A stretch of 64,000 nt of DNA from Flavobacterium terrisoli (GCF_030167905.1 NZ_JARGNA010000008.1:229315-293314), one strand, 5' to 3'; positions 20,008 through 29,153 are shown, counted from the first letter of the stretch. A program made the numbers and translations. The notes: a model not told the origin generated them from the sequence alone.

Positions 20008-21468
20008 ATGAAAAAACAAATCAAAATAATCGGCTCCGGATTTTCCTCATTGGCTGCTTCGTGCTATTTAGCCCAGCAAGGACATGAGGTAACGGTCTAT
20101 GAAAAAAATGCAACCATAGGCGGAAGAGCGCGCCAACTCAAAAAAGACGGATTTACTTTTGACATTGGCCCAACCTGGTATTGGATGCCCGATGTTTTTG
20201 AACGCTTTTTCTCAGACTTTGGCAAAAAACCTTCCGATTATTATGAGCTCATCAAACTTTCTCCGGCTTATCAGGTGTATTTTGGGGTAAAAGAGTTCAT
20301 AACCATCGCCGATAATCTTCAGGAAATTATAGACACCTTTGAATCTGTTGAAAAAGGCAGCGGTCAAAAACTGAGGGCATTCATGAAAGAAGCACAAAGC
20401 AATTATGACATTGCCATCAAAGATTTGGTCTATCGCCCGGGAGTTTCTCCTTTAGAATTGGTCACTTTGGAAACTGCAAAAAAGGTCAATCAGTTTTTTG
20501 GCAACATCTCCAAAGACATCCGCAGACAATTTAACAACACTAAGCTAATCCAAATACTCGAATTTCCCGTACTTTTTCTTGGAGCCAAACCTTCAGACAC
20601 GCCATCATTCTATAGTTTTATGAATTTTGCCGATTTTGGTTTGGGTACCTGGCATCCTAAAAACGGTATGTATAGCGTGATTTTAGCCATGGAAAAACTG
20701 GCTAAAGAGTTAGGCGTTGTCATTCATACCCAAGCGAACATTGAAAAAATTATAGTCGAAAACGGTATGGCCAAAGCAATCGTAGTGAATGGAAAAATAA
20801 TAAATGGCGACATCATTTTGAGTGGCGCCGATTACCACCATTCGGAAACTTTACTGGACGAAAAATACAGAGCCTATTCTGAAAAGTATTGGGAGAAGAA
20901 AACTTTTGCACCTTCTTCGCTCCTATTCTATGTGGGTTTTGACAAGAAAATTGAGAATACAGAGCACCATTCTTTGTTCTTTGATGTTGATTTTGATACG
21001 CATGCCAGAGACATTTATGACAATCCGAAATGGCCCAGAAATCCTTTATTTTATGCCAGTTTCCCTTCAAAAACCGACACCAATGCGGCACCCGAAGGTA
21101 AAGAAGCCGGTATCTTTTTGATCCCGCTGGCTCCGGGTTTGGAAGACACCCCTGAACTAAGAAATCTGTATTTTGATAAAATAATCAATCGCTTTGAAAA
21201 ACTGACGCAACAAACCGTAAAAGACAAGATTCTTTTTAAGGAATCCTTTTGCATCAATGATTTTATCAAAGACTATAATTCATATAAAGGGAATGCTTAT
21301 GGGTTAGCCAATACCCTGATGCAAACCGCTTTTTTAAGACCCAAACTGAAAAGTAAGAAAGTCGGGAATCTCTATTTTACCGGACAATTAACCGTTCCGG
21401 GACCAGGCGTTCCACCTTCGCTTATTTCAGGAAAACTCGTTGCCGAACTCATTCAAAAAAATCTGTAA
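20008..21468 (+). CDS. crtI: Phytoene desaturase
   Basis: 486 aa from the ATG at 20008. A TTG at 19975 would extend the frame, but that stretch is the promoter/operator, so it is rejected. CrtI desaturates phytoene stepwise, usually to lycopene, using FAD at the membrane. Visible: an N-terminal dinucleotide fold (IKIIGSGFSSLAAS, then EVTVYEKNATIGGRAR) and the C-terminal signature GNLYFTGQLTVPGPGVPPSL before SGK. It is the first gene of the crtI-crtB-crtZ operon, just downstream of the CarH-like regulator gene. No lycopene cyclase gene is in the window, although crtZ implies a beta-carotene substrate, so a crtY-type gene is expected elsewhere. Confidence 0.92.
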   Translation: MKKQIKIIGSGFSSLAASCYLAQQGHEVTVYEKNATIGGRARQLKKDGFTFDIGPTWYWMPDVFERFFSDFGKKPSDYYELIKLSPAYQVYFGVKEFITIADNLQEIIDTFESVEKGSGQKLRAFMKEAQSNYDIAIKDLVYRPGVSPLELVTLETAKKVNQFFGNISKDIRRQFNNTKLIQILEFPVLFLGAKPSDTPSFYSFMNFADFGLGTWHPKNGMYSVILAMEKLAKELGVVIHTQANIEKIIVENGMAKAIVVNGKIINGDIILSGADYHHSETLLDEKYRAYSEKYWEKKTFAPSSLLFYVGFDKKIENTEHHSLFFDVDFDTHARDIYDNPKWPRNPLFYASFPSKTDTNAAPEGKEAGIFLIPLAPGLEDTPELRNLYFDKIINRFEKLTQQTVKDKILFKESFCINDFIKDYNSYKGNAYGLANTLMQTAFLRPKLKSKKVGNLYFTGQLTVPGPGVPPSLISGKLVAELIQKNL

Positions 21469-21568
21469 TTCTATCTTTATGAAATGAGCATTGCAAAGTA
21501 TACTAGAAATTTGAAAATGTTATATGCGAATTACATATGACCAATATAAAAACAATAAGCATCAGCAT

Positions 21569-22408
21569 ATGAAATCAATTTTTGACACCGTATCCTTCGA
21601 TTGCAGCCGTAATGTGACTCAAGCCTACAGCACTTCATTTTCGGCTGCTGTTAAGATGTTGGCACCAAGCATCCGTCAGGACATTTATAATATTTATGGG
21701 TTTGTCCGCTTTGCTGACGAAATTGTAGATACCTTTCACGACTACGACAAAGAAGCTTTGTTTGAAATGTTTGAAAAGGATTTGGCCAGCGCTTTAGCCA
21801 ATAAAATTAGTCTGAATCCGATATTAAATTCTTTCCAGCATACAGTTCACAAATATGGAATTCCGCAGACCATGATTGATGATTTCATGAAAAGCATGAA
21901 ACTCGACCTGCATAAAACCGTTTATAAATCTTTTGAAGAATACAATGAGTATATTTATGGTTCTGCTGATGTTGTAGGCTTAATGTGTCTCAAAGTGTTT
22001 GTGAGAGGGGATGGCAATAAATTTCGTGAACTCGAAGAAGCAGCCATGCGATTGGGCTCAGCGTTTCAGAAAGTGAATTTTCTTCGCGATCTGAAAGCCG
22101 ATTATGAAGATTTGAACCGAACGTATTTTCCGAATACCGATTTATCAAAACTGGATGAATGTTCTAAAGATGCTATTATCAAAGAAATTGAAGCCGATTT
22201 TCAGGCTGGATTTGAAGGCATTTTAAAATTACCTTTGGAAGCCAAATTTGGTGTTTATACAGCTTATGTGTATTACAAAAAGTTGTTATCCAAATTAAAA
22301 AAAACGCCTTCATTGGAAATCAAAAACACCAGAATCCGCGTACCTGATTATGAAAAATTGGGGCTTTTGGCCAAATGTTATGTCAATTACCGTTTGAACT
22401 TATTATAA
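21569..22408 (+). CDS. crtB: Phytoene synthase
   Basis: 279 aa from the ATG at 21569 (MKSIFDTVSFDC), the usual start in flavobacterial homologues; an in-frame ATG at 21524 would add 15 residues. It joins two geranylgeranyl diphosphates to phytoene. The first Asp-rich motif is DEIVD (residues 50-54) and the second is in NFLRDLKADYEDLNRTYFP. It follows crtI by 100 bp and ends 5 bp before the preferred crtZ start, consistent with one transcript. Confidence 0.93.
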   Translation: MKSIFDTVSFDCSRNVTQAYSTSFSAAVKMLAPSIRQDIYNIYGFVRFADEIVDTFHDYDKEALFEMFEKDLASALANKISLNPILNSFQHTVHKYGIPQTMIDDFMKSMKLDLHKTVYKSFEEYNEYIYGSADVVGLMCLKVFVRGDGNKFRELEEAAMRLGSAFQKVNFLRDLKADYEDLNRTYFPNTDLSKLDECSKDAIIKEIEADFQAGFEGILKLPLEAKFGVYTAYVYYKKLLSKLKKTPSLEIKNTRIRVPDYEKLGLLAKCYVNYRLNLL

Positions 22409-22413
22409 ATATC

Positions 22414-22857
22414 ATGCTCCTACATATATTTGTTTTTATCGCTACGTTTTGCATCATGGAATTTATGGCTTGGTTCAGCCACAAATACATTATGCATGGC
22501 TTTCTCTGGAATTTACACGCCGATCACCATAAAAAAGACCACGATTCCTGGTTTGAACGCAATGACGCTTTTTTTATTTTTTATGCCGTAATCAGCATTG
22601 GTTTCTTTTTGCTTTGGCAAAATGACATACTCGAAATCGGATTGGCTATCGGATTAGGCATTTTCGCTTATGGTTTGGCTTATTTTACGGTTCATGATAT
22701 TTTCATCCATCAACGTTTTAAATTGTTCCGAAATGCGAACAATCGCTACGCTAGAGCTGTGAGACGAGCCCATAAAATGCACCACAAACATTTGGGCAAA
22801 GAACACGGAGAATGCTTTGGAATGCTCGTTGTTCCGTTTAAATATTTTAAGAAATAA
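22414..22857 (+). CDS. crtZ: Beta-carotene hydroxylase
   Basis: 147 aa from the ATG at 22414; an upstream ATG at 22375 would overlap crtB. It is a membrane di-iron hydroxylase of the fatty acid hydroxylase family that turns beta-carotene into zeaxanthin. The histidine clusters are intact: H23 and H28 (HKYIMH), H35/H38/H39 (HADHH), a later HDIFIH and a C-terminal HKMHH. Hydrophobic stretches lie between them. It is the last gene of the operon and is followed directly by a strong hairpin terminator. Confidence 0.93.
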   Translation: MLLHIFVFIATFCIMEFMAWFSHKYIMHGFLWNLHADHHKKDHDSWFERNDAFFIFYAVISIGFFLLWQNDILEIGLAIGLGIFAYGLAYFTVHDIFIHQRFKLFRNANNRYARAVRRAHKMHHKHLGKEHGECFGMLVVPFKYFKK

Positions 22858-22859
22858 AA

Positions 22860-22886
22860 AGTCCCGATTGAATCGGGACTTTTTTT
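22860..22886. terminator. Bidirectional terminator after crtZ
   Basis: AGTCCCGATT (22860-22869) and AATCGGGACT (22871-22880) form a perfect inverted repeat flanked by A and T tracts. It serves crtZ and the convergent gene ending at 22885. The same hairpin recurs at 45944-45964. Confidence 0.88.
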
Positions 22887-24096
22887 ATGGTTGTGACTTT
22901 GCTTCTAAATCCCGAATGATTTTTTCTTCTTTATCAGTCAACAGTATCGCATTATTGTTTTTCCAGAACGGTGTGGTGAAATGGGTGCCAAACTCAAACA
23001 AAGATTTGCCTTCATACACTTTCTTTAAATCAAAACCGCTGGTGTCTTTGGTAAAATTAGTCACTACCATATCCATTTTCAATTCGATATTATCATCAAA
23101 CTTGTTTTTCTTTTTGACATTGAACTTGAAACCAACCGAAAGATTACTCATCACATAACTCCCGTTACTCATCTTATAATTGGCTTTGACATCATTTTCC
23201 AAAATCGTGAATCGGAACAACAAAAGATTGATATCGTTGGCATACTTAATCTTTGCCGCATCTTTTTGAAATGAAACCGAATAAATCAAGTTAGTCTTTG
23301 GGTCATAGGTAACAAAACCTTTGAACAAATGCTCTTCAACACTATCAATCGGATTGAAATATAAGGTCATCATTTCATTTCCATCCCCATCTTTTTTTGA
23401 TTTTAAAATAAACTCATACTTCTTAAAATCTTTGTTCTTGAGAATCGTTCTTTCCAAAAATCTGAAATTATCAACATTCCCGGGAAGCTCATCAATATTA
23501 AAAGCACTTTTAATATCATCAAAAACGCTTTCGTTCCCATCTTCTTCCATTTTGGGAATTTTATAAGCCCTTGCCTGCTTTACATTCAAATCGGAAACCA
23601 ATTTTTTGTTGTGGTGGTTGAGCAAATAATCCAGTTCACCATCAGAGAACTTCGTAAATCGGTCATTAACCCTAACAAATTCACGGAAATAACTGTTCAT
23701 TACAATCGGTGTGGTAAACTTTTCCTTGGAAGTCTCAATAATCAGTTCGAGCAAATCCTGCATGCCGCCTTTGACAATAATGACTTCCTCCAAATCATTG
23801 ATTTTGGATTCCAGATAAAATTCATTATCCTTGATAGCGGTCAGGGCAATCTTAAAGTCTTTATAACCCATGGCTGATATTTTCAGCGTATCAGTTACTT
23901 TGGGCAGCACAAACTCAAAAGCACCTTCATCATTGGAAATGGTACTGAAATTACTTTTGAGCGTACCAATATTGGCTCCGGGAATTGGCAGCAGGTTGGT
24001 CAGGTCTTTCACAACACCTTTTACGGTAATGTTTTGTGCATAAGAGACATAGGTCGAACCTAATAAAAATAAGATAAGGAGTGATTTATATTTCAT
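22885..24096 (-). CDS. Secreted carboxypeptidase-like regulatory domain protein
   Basis: 403 aa with a signal peptide ending VSYAQ near residue 21. Residues about 23-105 form a carboxypeptidase regulatory-like (transthyretin-like) beta domain: VKGVVKDLTNLLPIPGANI, a GAFEFVLP strand and a Y-K-D-F segment, ending in LEEVIIVKGG, as in the N-terminus of SusC-type proteins. The remaining ~300 residues are beta-rich with no TonB barrel or peptidase motif; they resemble the common Bacteroidetes group of 'carboxypeptidase-like regulatory domain' proteins of unknown function. Probably periplasmic or outer-membrane associated. Convergent with crtZ across the shared terminator. Confidence 0.75.
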   Translation of the reverse strand: MKYKSLLILFLLGSTYVSYAQNITVKGVVKDLTNLLPIPGANIGTLKSNFSTISNDEGAFEFVLPKVTDTLKISAMGYKDFKIALTAIKDNEFYLESKINDLEEVIIVKGGMQDLLELIIETSKEKFTTPIVMNSYFREFVRVNDRFTKFSDGELDYLLNHHNKKLVSDLNVKQARAYKIPKMEEDGNESVFDDIKSAFNIDELPGNVDNFRFLERTILKNKDFKKYEFILKSKKDGDGNEMMTLYFNPIDSVEEHLFKGFVTYDPKTNLIYSVSFQKDAAKIKYANDINLLLFRFTILENDVKANYKMSNGSYVMSNLSVGFKFNVKKKNKFDDNIELKMDMVVTNFTKDTSGFDLKKVYEGKSLFEFGTHFTTPFWKNNNAILLTDKEEKIIRDLEAKSQP

Positions 24097-24182
24097 GGAT
24101 TAAAGAGAATTAGAGATGTTTATTCGGATACAAATTAGTAAAAAATTGTAGTAAAAATGAGTCTTTTAAAATTATTAATAAA

Positions 24183-24211
24183 AAAAGCCCAGAACATTGT
24201 TCTGGGCTTTT
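24183..24211 (-). terminator. Terminator of the sigma/DUF4252 operon
   Basis: GCCCAGAAC (24187-24195), loop ATT, GTTCTGGGC (24199-24207), flanked by A and T tracts on both sides. It lies about 20 bp past the stop of the second DUF4252 gene. Confidence 0.88.
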
Positions 24212-24231
24212 CCAATTAACCTCAATAAATT

Positions 24232-24813
24232 TTATTTAATCAAACCTTCCAGGGGCTTTAGTTGTGCCATATCAATATTGGCAGTTTTCAGAATGGAAAG
24301 CATGTTCATGATATTATTCGGATTCATGTCATCGCCTAAGATTCGAACCACGGCAAAACCATTGTCTTCTTTTTTGGCAAATAAAATAAACTCATCTATG
24401 TTATCTTCATCACCCACGAAACTAATCGATGCGGCATCATTTCCTTCGCCAATTTTCATCAGTTGCTGGTATTCCTGTCTTTTTAATATTTTGGATACTT
24501 TCTGGCTCTCAACTTCGTATTGGGCAGCGTTTTTATCATCTTTTTTAAACGCCAGGATGTTCATTTTATCAAATGATTCCAAAGCGGTTTTTTGCTCAGG
24601 TGTCAATTTGGTTTTGTCCACATTGATGATACTCGGGGAAACGTCCAAAGCGACAAATTCTTTCTTTTCAGAATTCTCTACAAAATACTTTTGAAGGCTT
24701 GGTTCGTTATTACAACCCATCAATAACATTGAGGCCAATACGGCGATGAAAATGGTTGATTTACTCACAACTTTATTATTGTTTATTTTGTATTCGTGAA
24801 TCTTCGATTTCAT
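24232..24813 (-). CDS. DUF4252 domain lipoprotein
   Basis: 193 aa. A hydrophobic segment ends in the lipobox LLMGC near residue 34, so it is a predicted lipoprotein with a somewhat long N-region; a GTG closer to the lipobox is a possible alternative start. The body matches the DUF4252 type: alternating helices and strands, an AKKEDNGFAVVRILGDDMNP-like segment, then a C-terminal helix. Function unknown. It is the last gene of a four-gene operon and starts 7 bp after the stop of a DUF4252 paralogue, suggesting local duplication. A role downstream of the ECF sigma factor is inferred from context only. Confidence 0.75.
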   Translation of the reverse strand: MKSKIHEYKINNNKVVSKSTIFIAVLASMLLMGCNNEPSLQKYFVENSEKKEFVALDVSPSIINVDKTKLTPEQKTALESFDKMNILAFKKDDKNAAQYEVESQKVSKILKRQEYQQLMKIGEGNDAASISFVGDEDNIDEFILFAKKEDNGFAVVRILGDDMNPNNIMNMLSILKTANIDMAQLKPLEGLIK

Positions 24814-24820
24814 GGCGCTG

Positions 24821-25369
24821 TTATTTTGATCCTTTCGGCCCTTTTGGCCCTTTTGGCCCTTTTGAAGCTTTTTTCAAATCATCGCCACCAGGCAATTTCA
24901 TTTTATCGGTCAAAACCGAAAGCTCATTCAGGTCGAAATCTCCGGTTAGTGACATCAAAACCGTCTCATCTTTTCCGCTGCCGTCAATAAACATCAACAA
25001 CTCTTTAACCTGAGAATCAGACGAACCCGATTTCACATAGATTTTGACACTTTTTCCGCCTTCGTTAACACGCATCAGCTCTTCTAAAGCAGCCGTTTTC
25101 AAATATTTATCTGCTGTGGATTTCATTTCACCAGCCTTTAAATCACTGGTCGTAACAAACACCTTAAGGTTATCCAGTTTCTTTATAAGGTCAACGTATT
25201 GTTGCGTTTCCTTGTCTTCCACTTTCATTTTACTCAACAGCGAAAACATTTTCTTATTGACAATTACGGCCTTAATCTTCTCCTGATCTTCGAATTTATC
25301 GAAAACAGTCTGGGCAAAAATGCTGTTTGAAGCCAATACCAATACTATGCTTAAAATTAATTTCTTCAT
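24821..25369 (-). CDS. DUF4252 domain protein with collagen-like C-terminal tail
   Basis: 182 aa, signal peptide ending SIFAQ at about residue 20. DUF4252-type body (residues about 25-160) similar to the next gene. The C-terminus ends in a lysine-glycine-proline tandem repeat (KGPKGPKGPKGSK) encoded by a 9-bp DNA repeat. Without a lipobox it should be periplasmic or secreted. The basic tail is unusual for the family and could bind acidic polymers or simply be repeat slippage. Third gene of the sigma operon. Confidence 0.75.
   Translation of the reverse strand: MKKLILSIVLVLASNSIFAQTVFDKFEDQEKIKAVIVNKKMFSLLSKMKVEDKETQQYVDLIKKLDNLKVFVTTSDLKAGEMKSTADKYLKTAALEELMRVNEGGKSVKIYVKSGSSDSQVKELLMFIDGSGKDETVLMSLTGDFDLNELSVLTDKMKLPGGDDLKKASKGPKGPKGPKGSK
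24829..24866. repeat. 9-bp tandem repeat inside DUF4252 gene
   Basis: About four copies of CCCTTTTGG on the plus strand, the first with one change; on the coding strand these encode Lys-Gly-Pro units. Such an array can change length by slippage without shifting frame. Confidence 0.75.
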
Positions 25370-25384
25370 GATTTCTTTATTTTT

Positions 25385-25825
25385 TTATTTAAAAACTTTG
25401 TTTTTTGATTGTTCGTATTCATTAATATATTCCATACTTCCTAAGCCTTCATTTACGCTTTCTGAAATCAAAGCCAGGGCTTTTTGCGTTTCTCTGAACG
25501 CCACTTCAGGATCATCATACGTACCCAAATCTTCTGATTCAGTTGGTTGATTGAAAGTAAATAAAGCTACGCCAAGCATCACGACCACAGAAGCGGCAAC
25601 CGATAACCAAACTACGCTTGAGCGTTTCTTAGTTTTTAATGGAATCGTTGCGGTAAACTGTTCCTGTTTTGCTTGAGTCGCAAAACCAAATATAGGCTTG
25701 TATTGCTCTAAAGGCGGAGCAACATGCTCTGAAGAAAAGTAGGCCTTTAACTCTTTCTCTTCGGCTATAGTGGTTTTTGCTTCGAAGTATTTTTCTAATA
25801 AATTTTCTATTCTATCCAATGCCAT
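25385..25825 (-). CDS. Putative anti-sigma factor (single-pass membrane protein)
   Basis: 146 aa. Residues 1-67 are polar and helical (IENLLEKYFEAKTTIAEEKELKAYF), residues about 71-90 form one transmembrane helix (WLSVAASVVVMLGVALF), and the remainder is short and acidic. Its start overlaps the end of the ECF sigma gene by 14 bp, implying translational coupling. Size, topology and position fit a membrane anti-sigma factor, but no conserved zinc anti-sigma (ZAS) motif is seen, so the role is inferred from context. Confidence 0.65.
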   Translation of the reverse strand: MALDRIENLLEKYFEAKTTIAEEKELKAYFSSEHVAPPLEQYKPIFGFATQAKQEQFTATIPLKTKKRSSVVWLSVAASVVVMLGVALFTFNQPTESEDLGTYDDPEVAFRETQKALALISESVNEGLGSMEYINEYEQSKNKVFK

Positions 25826-26321
25826 AATGATGTGTTTTTATCATGGTTTCTCTTATCGTTTTTCTTGCTCTTGACAAAGCCGTACGTATCGCAGGCTCAT
25901 TCATATCTAATATCCTGCCTATTTCCTCAAATTCCATTTCTTCAATGTCGCGCATTTGAACAATCAGTTTTTGCTGTTCAGGCAGGTCGTTCATTATTTT
26001 TTCAACCCAATTCCAAGTGTCTCTGTCTTCTACTTTTTGTTGCAAACCCGCTTCCCTATCGGTAAAGTTGTTGTGCACAATTTTCATATTACTCGCACGC
26101 TTTGATTTCAATTGGTCCAAACAATAATTTTTGGTCATTGTCATTGCTACGGCTTCCACACTTTTATAGTCGTCTAAACTTTCGTTCTTATTCCACAATT
26201 TCACCAAAACTTCCTGCGTTGCATCTTCGGCTTCTTCCGTGCTCACGAGTAATCGCTTCGCCATTCGAAAGACTTTATCCTTAAAAGGATTCACCAATAG
26301 CATAAACTCTTTTTGGTTCAT
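25812..26321 (-). CDS. ECF-type RNA polymerase sigma factor
   Basis: 169 aa. Region 2 (about 10-75) has LLVSTEEAEDATQEVLVKLW and the helix leading to KNYCLDQLKSKRA. Region 4 (about 105-160) has LPEQQKLIVQMRDIEEMEFE followed by an HTH ending AIRTALSRARKTIRE. It recruits core polymerase to unknown target promoters. First gene of a minus-strand operon with a putative anti-sigma factor and two DUF4252 genes, an order seen in other Flavobacterium genomes. The divergent S41 peptidase gene lies 120 bp away and could share control. Confidence 0.9.
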   Translation of the reverse strand: MNQKEFMLLVNPFKDKVFRMAKRLLVSTEEAEDATQEVLVKLWNKNESLDDYKSVEAVAMTMTKNYCLDQLKSKRASNMKIVHNNFTDREAGLQQKVEDRDTWNWVEKIMNDLPEQQKLIVQMRDIEEMEFEEIGRILDMNEPAIRTALSRARKTIRETMIKTHHYGIG

Positions 26322-26441
26322 TGAAACAACGCATGGTTAGTGGTTATATGGTCAAGACGAGCCACAATTTTATTTGTTACAAACAAATTACAAATATTAA
26401 TCTAAACTTAGTAAATTTACGTTTATTAAATAAAACCTGCT

Positions 26442-27860
26442 ATGAAGAAATATGTATTAACCTCATTATTCCTATTGTTGCTTGTGCTTCCTTTTGGTTG
26501 TGAAGACAATGACGACAATCCGGTACCCAATAATCTTGTCATCAATGATTTTATCTGGAAAGGCATGAATTTATATTATCTGTGGCAAGCCGATGTTCCT
26601 AATTTAGCCAACAGCAAAGATGATAATCCAGGCCAGTATTATTCCTTTTTACAATCATATACCAATCCTGGAGATTTCTTTAATTCGCTCAGAACTGATG
26701 CGGCTACTGATAGATTTAGTGTGATTTACAGCGATTATGATGTACTCGAAGGCGTACTTTCGGGCAATACACTGAATAACGGAATGGATTTTGGCTTAAA
26801 GCATATCAATGCAACCACCGACATATTTGGTTGGGTGAGGTACATTATTCCCGGCTCAGACGCGGCAACCAAAGACATTCATCGTGGTGATGTTTTTTAT
26901 GCTATTGATGGAATTCCGCTAAATGATAGTAATTATCGCGCATTGGTATTTGGCAGCAATGAAACCTATACCGTTAATTTGGCTGATTACAGTATTGACA
27001 GCAACGATTTTGTTACGATTACGCCAAACGGGCAATCGGTAACCTTAACCAAAACCGCTTTGGCAGAAAATCCTATTTTTTTAAATACCGTAATTACCCA
27101 AGGCACACACAATATTGGTTATTTGATGTACAATGGTTTTTACAGCAGTTATGATAGCCAACTGAACACTGCTTTTGGAAATTTTATTTCCCAAAACGTA
27201 ACCGATTTGGTACTTGATTTACGTTATAATTCGGGTGGTTCTGTGACAACGGCAACCAAATTGGCCAGCATGATCACCGGACAATTTACCGGACAAACCT
27301 TTGCCAAACAACAATGGAATGCCAGAGCACAAGCTTATTTTCAGGAAAACAATCCTGGTTCGCTGGAAAATAAATTCGTTGGTGGATTAAATAGCCTGAA
27401 CCTCAACAAAGTGTATATTTTAACCTCCAAAGCTTCGGCTTCTGCCAGTGAATTGGTAATCAATTGCCTGAAACCTTATGTGACTGTGGTACAAATTGGT
27501 GACGTAACAACCGGAAAAAATGTAGGTTCGGTGACTTTATATGACTCACCGACATTTGCCAAGCAAAATGTGAATCCGTCACACAAATATGCGATGCAGC
27601 CAATCGTTTTGAAAATAGTGAATAAAGATAATTTTGGCGATTATACCGCCGGAATCTTGCCAACTTTTTCATTACCGGAAAATCTGGATAATCTAGGTGT
27701 TTTGGGTAATGTTGACGAGCCGTTATTAAACGCAGCCATCAACCAAATCATCGCCAGCGGCAAACGACTACCGGAATTACCTAACATTATCCATCGTGAC
27801 TTTACCGATGCCAAAGCGATTAACCCGCTGCGAAGCGAGATGTATGTGGATCATAAATAA
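26442..27860 (+). CDS. S41-family peptidase lipoprotein
   Basis: 472 aa, lipobox LPFGC at residue 20 followed by EDNDDN; acidic residues after the Cys resemble the flavobacterial lipoprotein export signal, so surface display is likely. A PDZ-like region lies at about 120-200 and the S41 (tail-specific protease-like) domain at about 215-400. The catalytic pair is visible as Ser334 in SASASE and Lys359 in TTGKNVGS, 25 residues apart as in E. coli Tsp. LVLDLRYNSGGS is the family's core strand. The substrate is unknown. Divergent from the ECF sigma operon. Confidence 0.88.
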   Translation: MKKYVLTSLFLLLLVLPFGCEDNDDNPVPNNLVINDFIWKGMNLYYLWQADVPNLANSKDDNPGQYYSFLQSYTNPGDFFNSLRTDAATDRFSVIYSDYDVLEGVLSGNTLNNGMDFGLKHINATTDIFGWVRYIIPGSDAATKDIHRGDVFYAIDGIPLNDSNYRALVFGSNETYTVNLADYSIDSNDFVTITPNGQSVTLTKTALAENPIFLNTVITQGTHNIGYLMYNGFYSSYDSQLNTAFGNFISQNVTDLVLDLRYNSGGSVTTATKLASMITGQFTGQTFAKQQWNARAQAYFQENNPGSLENKFVGGLNSLNLNKVYILTSKASASASELVINCLKPYVTVVQIGDVTTGKNVGSVTLYDSPTFAKQNVNPSHKYAMQPIVLKIVNKDNFGDYTAGILPTFSLPENLDNLGVLGNVDEPLLNAAINQIIASGKRLPELPNIIHRDFTDAKAINPLRSEMYVDHK

Positions 27861-27909
27861 TATAAAAGACGCCTTTAGCAAATAAGTAAAAATTATAATT
27901 AGTTAAGAA

Positions 27910-29094
27910 ATGAAAAAACTAAAAACAAAACTGTCTTTACTATTTTTTCTTTTTTGTTATGCATCATTTGCACAAGGCGAATTTGTTGTAGAAATCAACA
28001 GGGTAACCGGTGCCTATGCCAAGGTTGGTCCACAAATTCCAAACTTAAGTTGGGTTATGACCGATGAAAGTGGCTACATTGGAAATCAAGGTATCTATCT
28101 GATAACGGGTATTGGAAGTTCATTATATTCCGTTTCTGTTGATAACGGGGCTACTTTATATAATTGCTCTGCTCCAAACACTATGGGTTTTGAGTTTGAC
28201 AATACTAACAACACTATGTATGCTATTAAATGGGGAACCACTAATAAAAGTCTTATCGCTTTAGATTATACAACCGGTACTACAACCTATTTAGGCAGTC
28301 CATTCTCTAATGAGAATGTGAATCAGGGAGACTATTATGCTTATGATCAAAATAATCACAGGTATATATTTTTTGACTATTCCGGTAGACTTTACTCTAT
28401 AAACACTAGCACTGGGGCTGTTATATCAAATCCGACTTTAAATTCACCTCCGGGTTTCGGCATAAGAAATATGTCTTTTGACAATAGTACCGGAACCTTA
28501 TATGCAATTATGAGAAATGAAAGTACTCAAAAAACTATTTTGGCTACCATCAATCCTGCCAATGGTAATGTTACAACATTGGGTCAAGAAACTTCAAACG
28601 GTCTTCCCAATGGTACCGGAACGATTGATGAAGCCAATCAATACTATATTTATTGTTACGGCTTTGGACCTGCAATACTCATCGTAACTCTTAATTTAAT
28701 TGATGGCAGCCTGGTCAGCTCTGTCTTAATGGACTATGAGGATGTGAATGACAATTTCTATGGTTTAGAATTTGATAACAATTTAGGCAAACTTTATGCT
28801 ATGCATTGGGACAATGAAATTATTCTAAGCAACACCTCACAACAATCACAACAATTTAAAGGAATATACCCTAATCCTATCAGTGACTATGGCCTATTAG
28901 AAATCCCGCAGTCGTATAGTAGCGAACTTAAATTATCTATATACAATTCATTGGGTACATTAGTTCGAACACAAGAAAATATCAATGCAAGTACCATCAG
29001 AATAGACAAAGAAGACTTATCACAAGGCATCTATTTTTATAATCTGATGCATCAGGGAAAATCCATAAACAACGGGAAATTTATAATTAAATAA
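27910..29094 (+). CDS. Secreted protein with T9SS type A sorting domain
   Basis: 394 aa. Signal peptide ends near residue 21 (ASFAQ). The body (about 25-310) has repeating segments of the type YAIKWGTTNKSLIALDYTTG and TLYAIMRNESTQ, which look like blades of a beta-propeller-like fold. Residues about 318-394 form a type A T9SS sorting domain: GIYPNPISDYGLLEI, LSIYNSLGTLVRTQ, LSQGIYFYNLMHQG and a basic end. Probably exported through the outer membrane and possibly anchored. No enzymatic motif. It lies 50 bp downstream of the S41 peptidase gene on the same strand and may be cotranscribed with it. Confidence 0.85.
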   Translation: MKKLKTKLSLLFFLFCYASFAQGEFVVEINRVTGAYAKVGPQIPNLSWVMTDESGYIGNQGIYLITGIGSSLYSVSVDNGATLYNCSAPNTMGFEFDNTNNTMYAIKWGTTNKSLIALDYTTGTTTYLGSPFSNENVNQGDYYAYDQNNHRYIFFDYSGRLYSINTSTGAVISNPTLNSPPGFGIRNMSFDNSTGTLYAIMRNESTQKTILATINPANGNVTTLGQETSNGLPNGTGTIDEANQYYIYCYGFGPAILIVTLNLIDGSLVSSVLMDYEDVNDNFYGLEFDNNLGKLYAMHWDNEIILSNTSQQSQQFKGIYPNPISDYGLLEIPQSYSSELKLSIYNSLGTLVRTQENINASTIRIDKEDLSQGIYFYNLMHQGKSINNGKFIIK

Positions 29095-29153
29095 ATTTCT
29101 AAGTTCCCAATCAAAAATACCGTTTTTAAGCATTTCTAGCAGCTAAAAACGAT

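Noticed and set aside
24197..24694. 165-codon plus-strand frame opposite the DUF4252 lipoprotein gene
   Set aside because: It begins in the operon terminator and has no recognisable domain, while the minus-strand frame has a lipobox and DUF4252 features.
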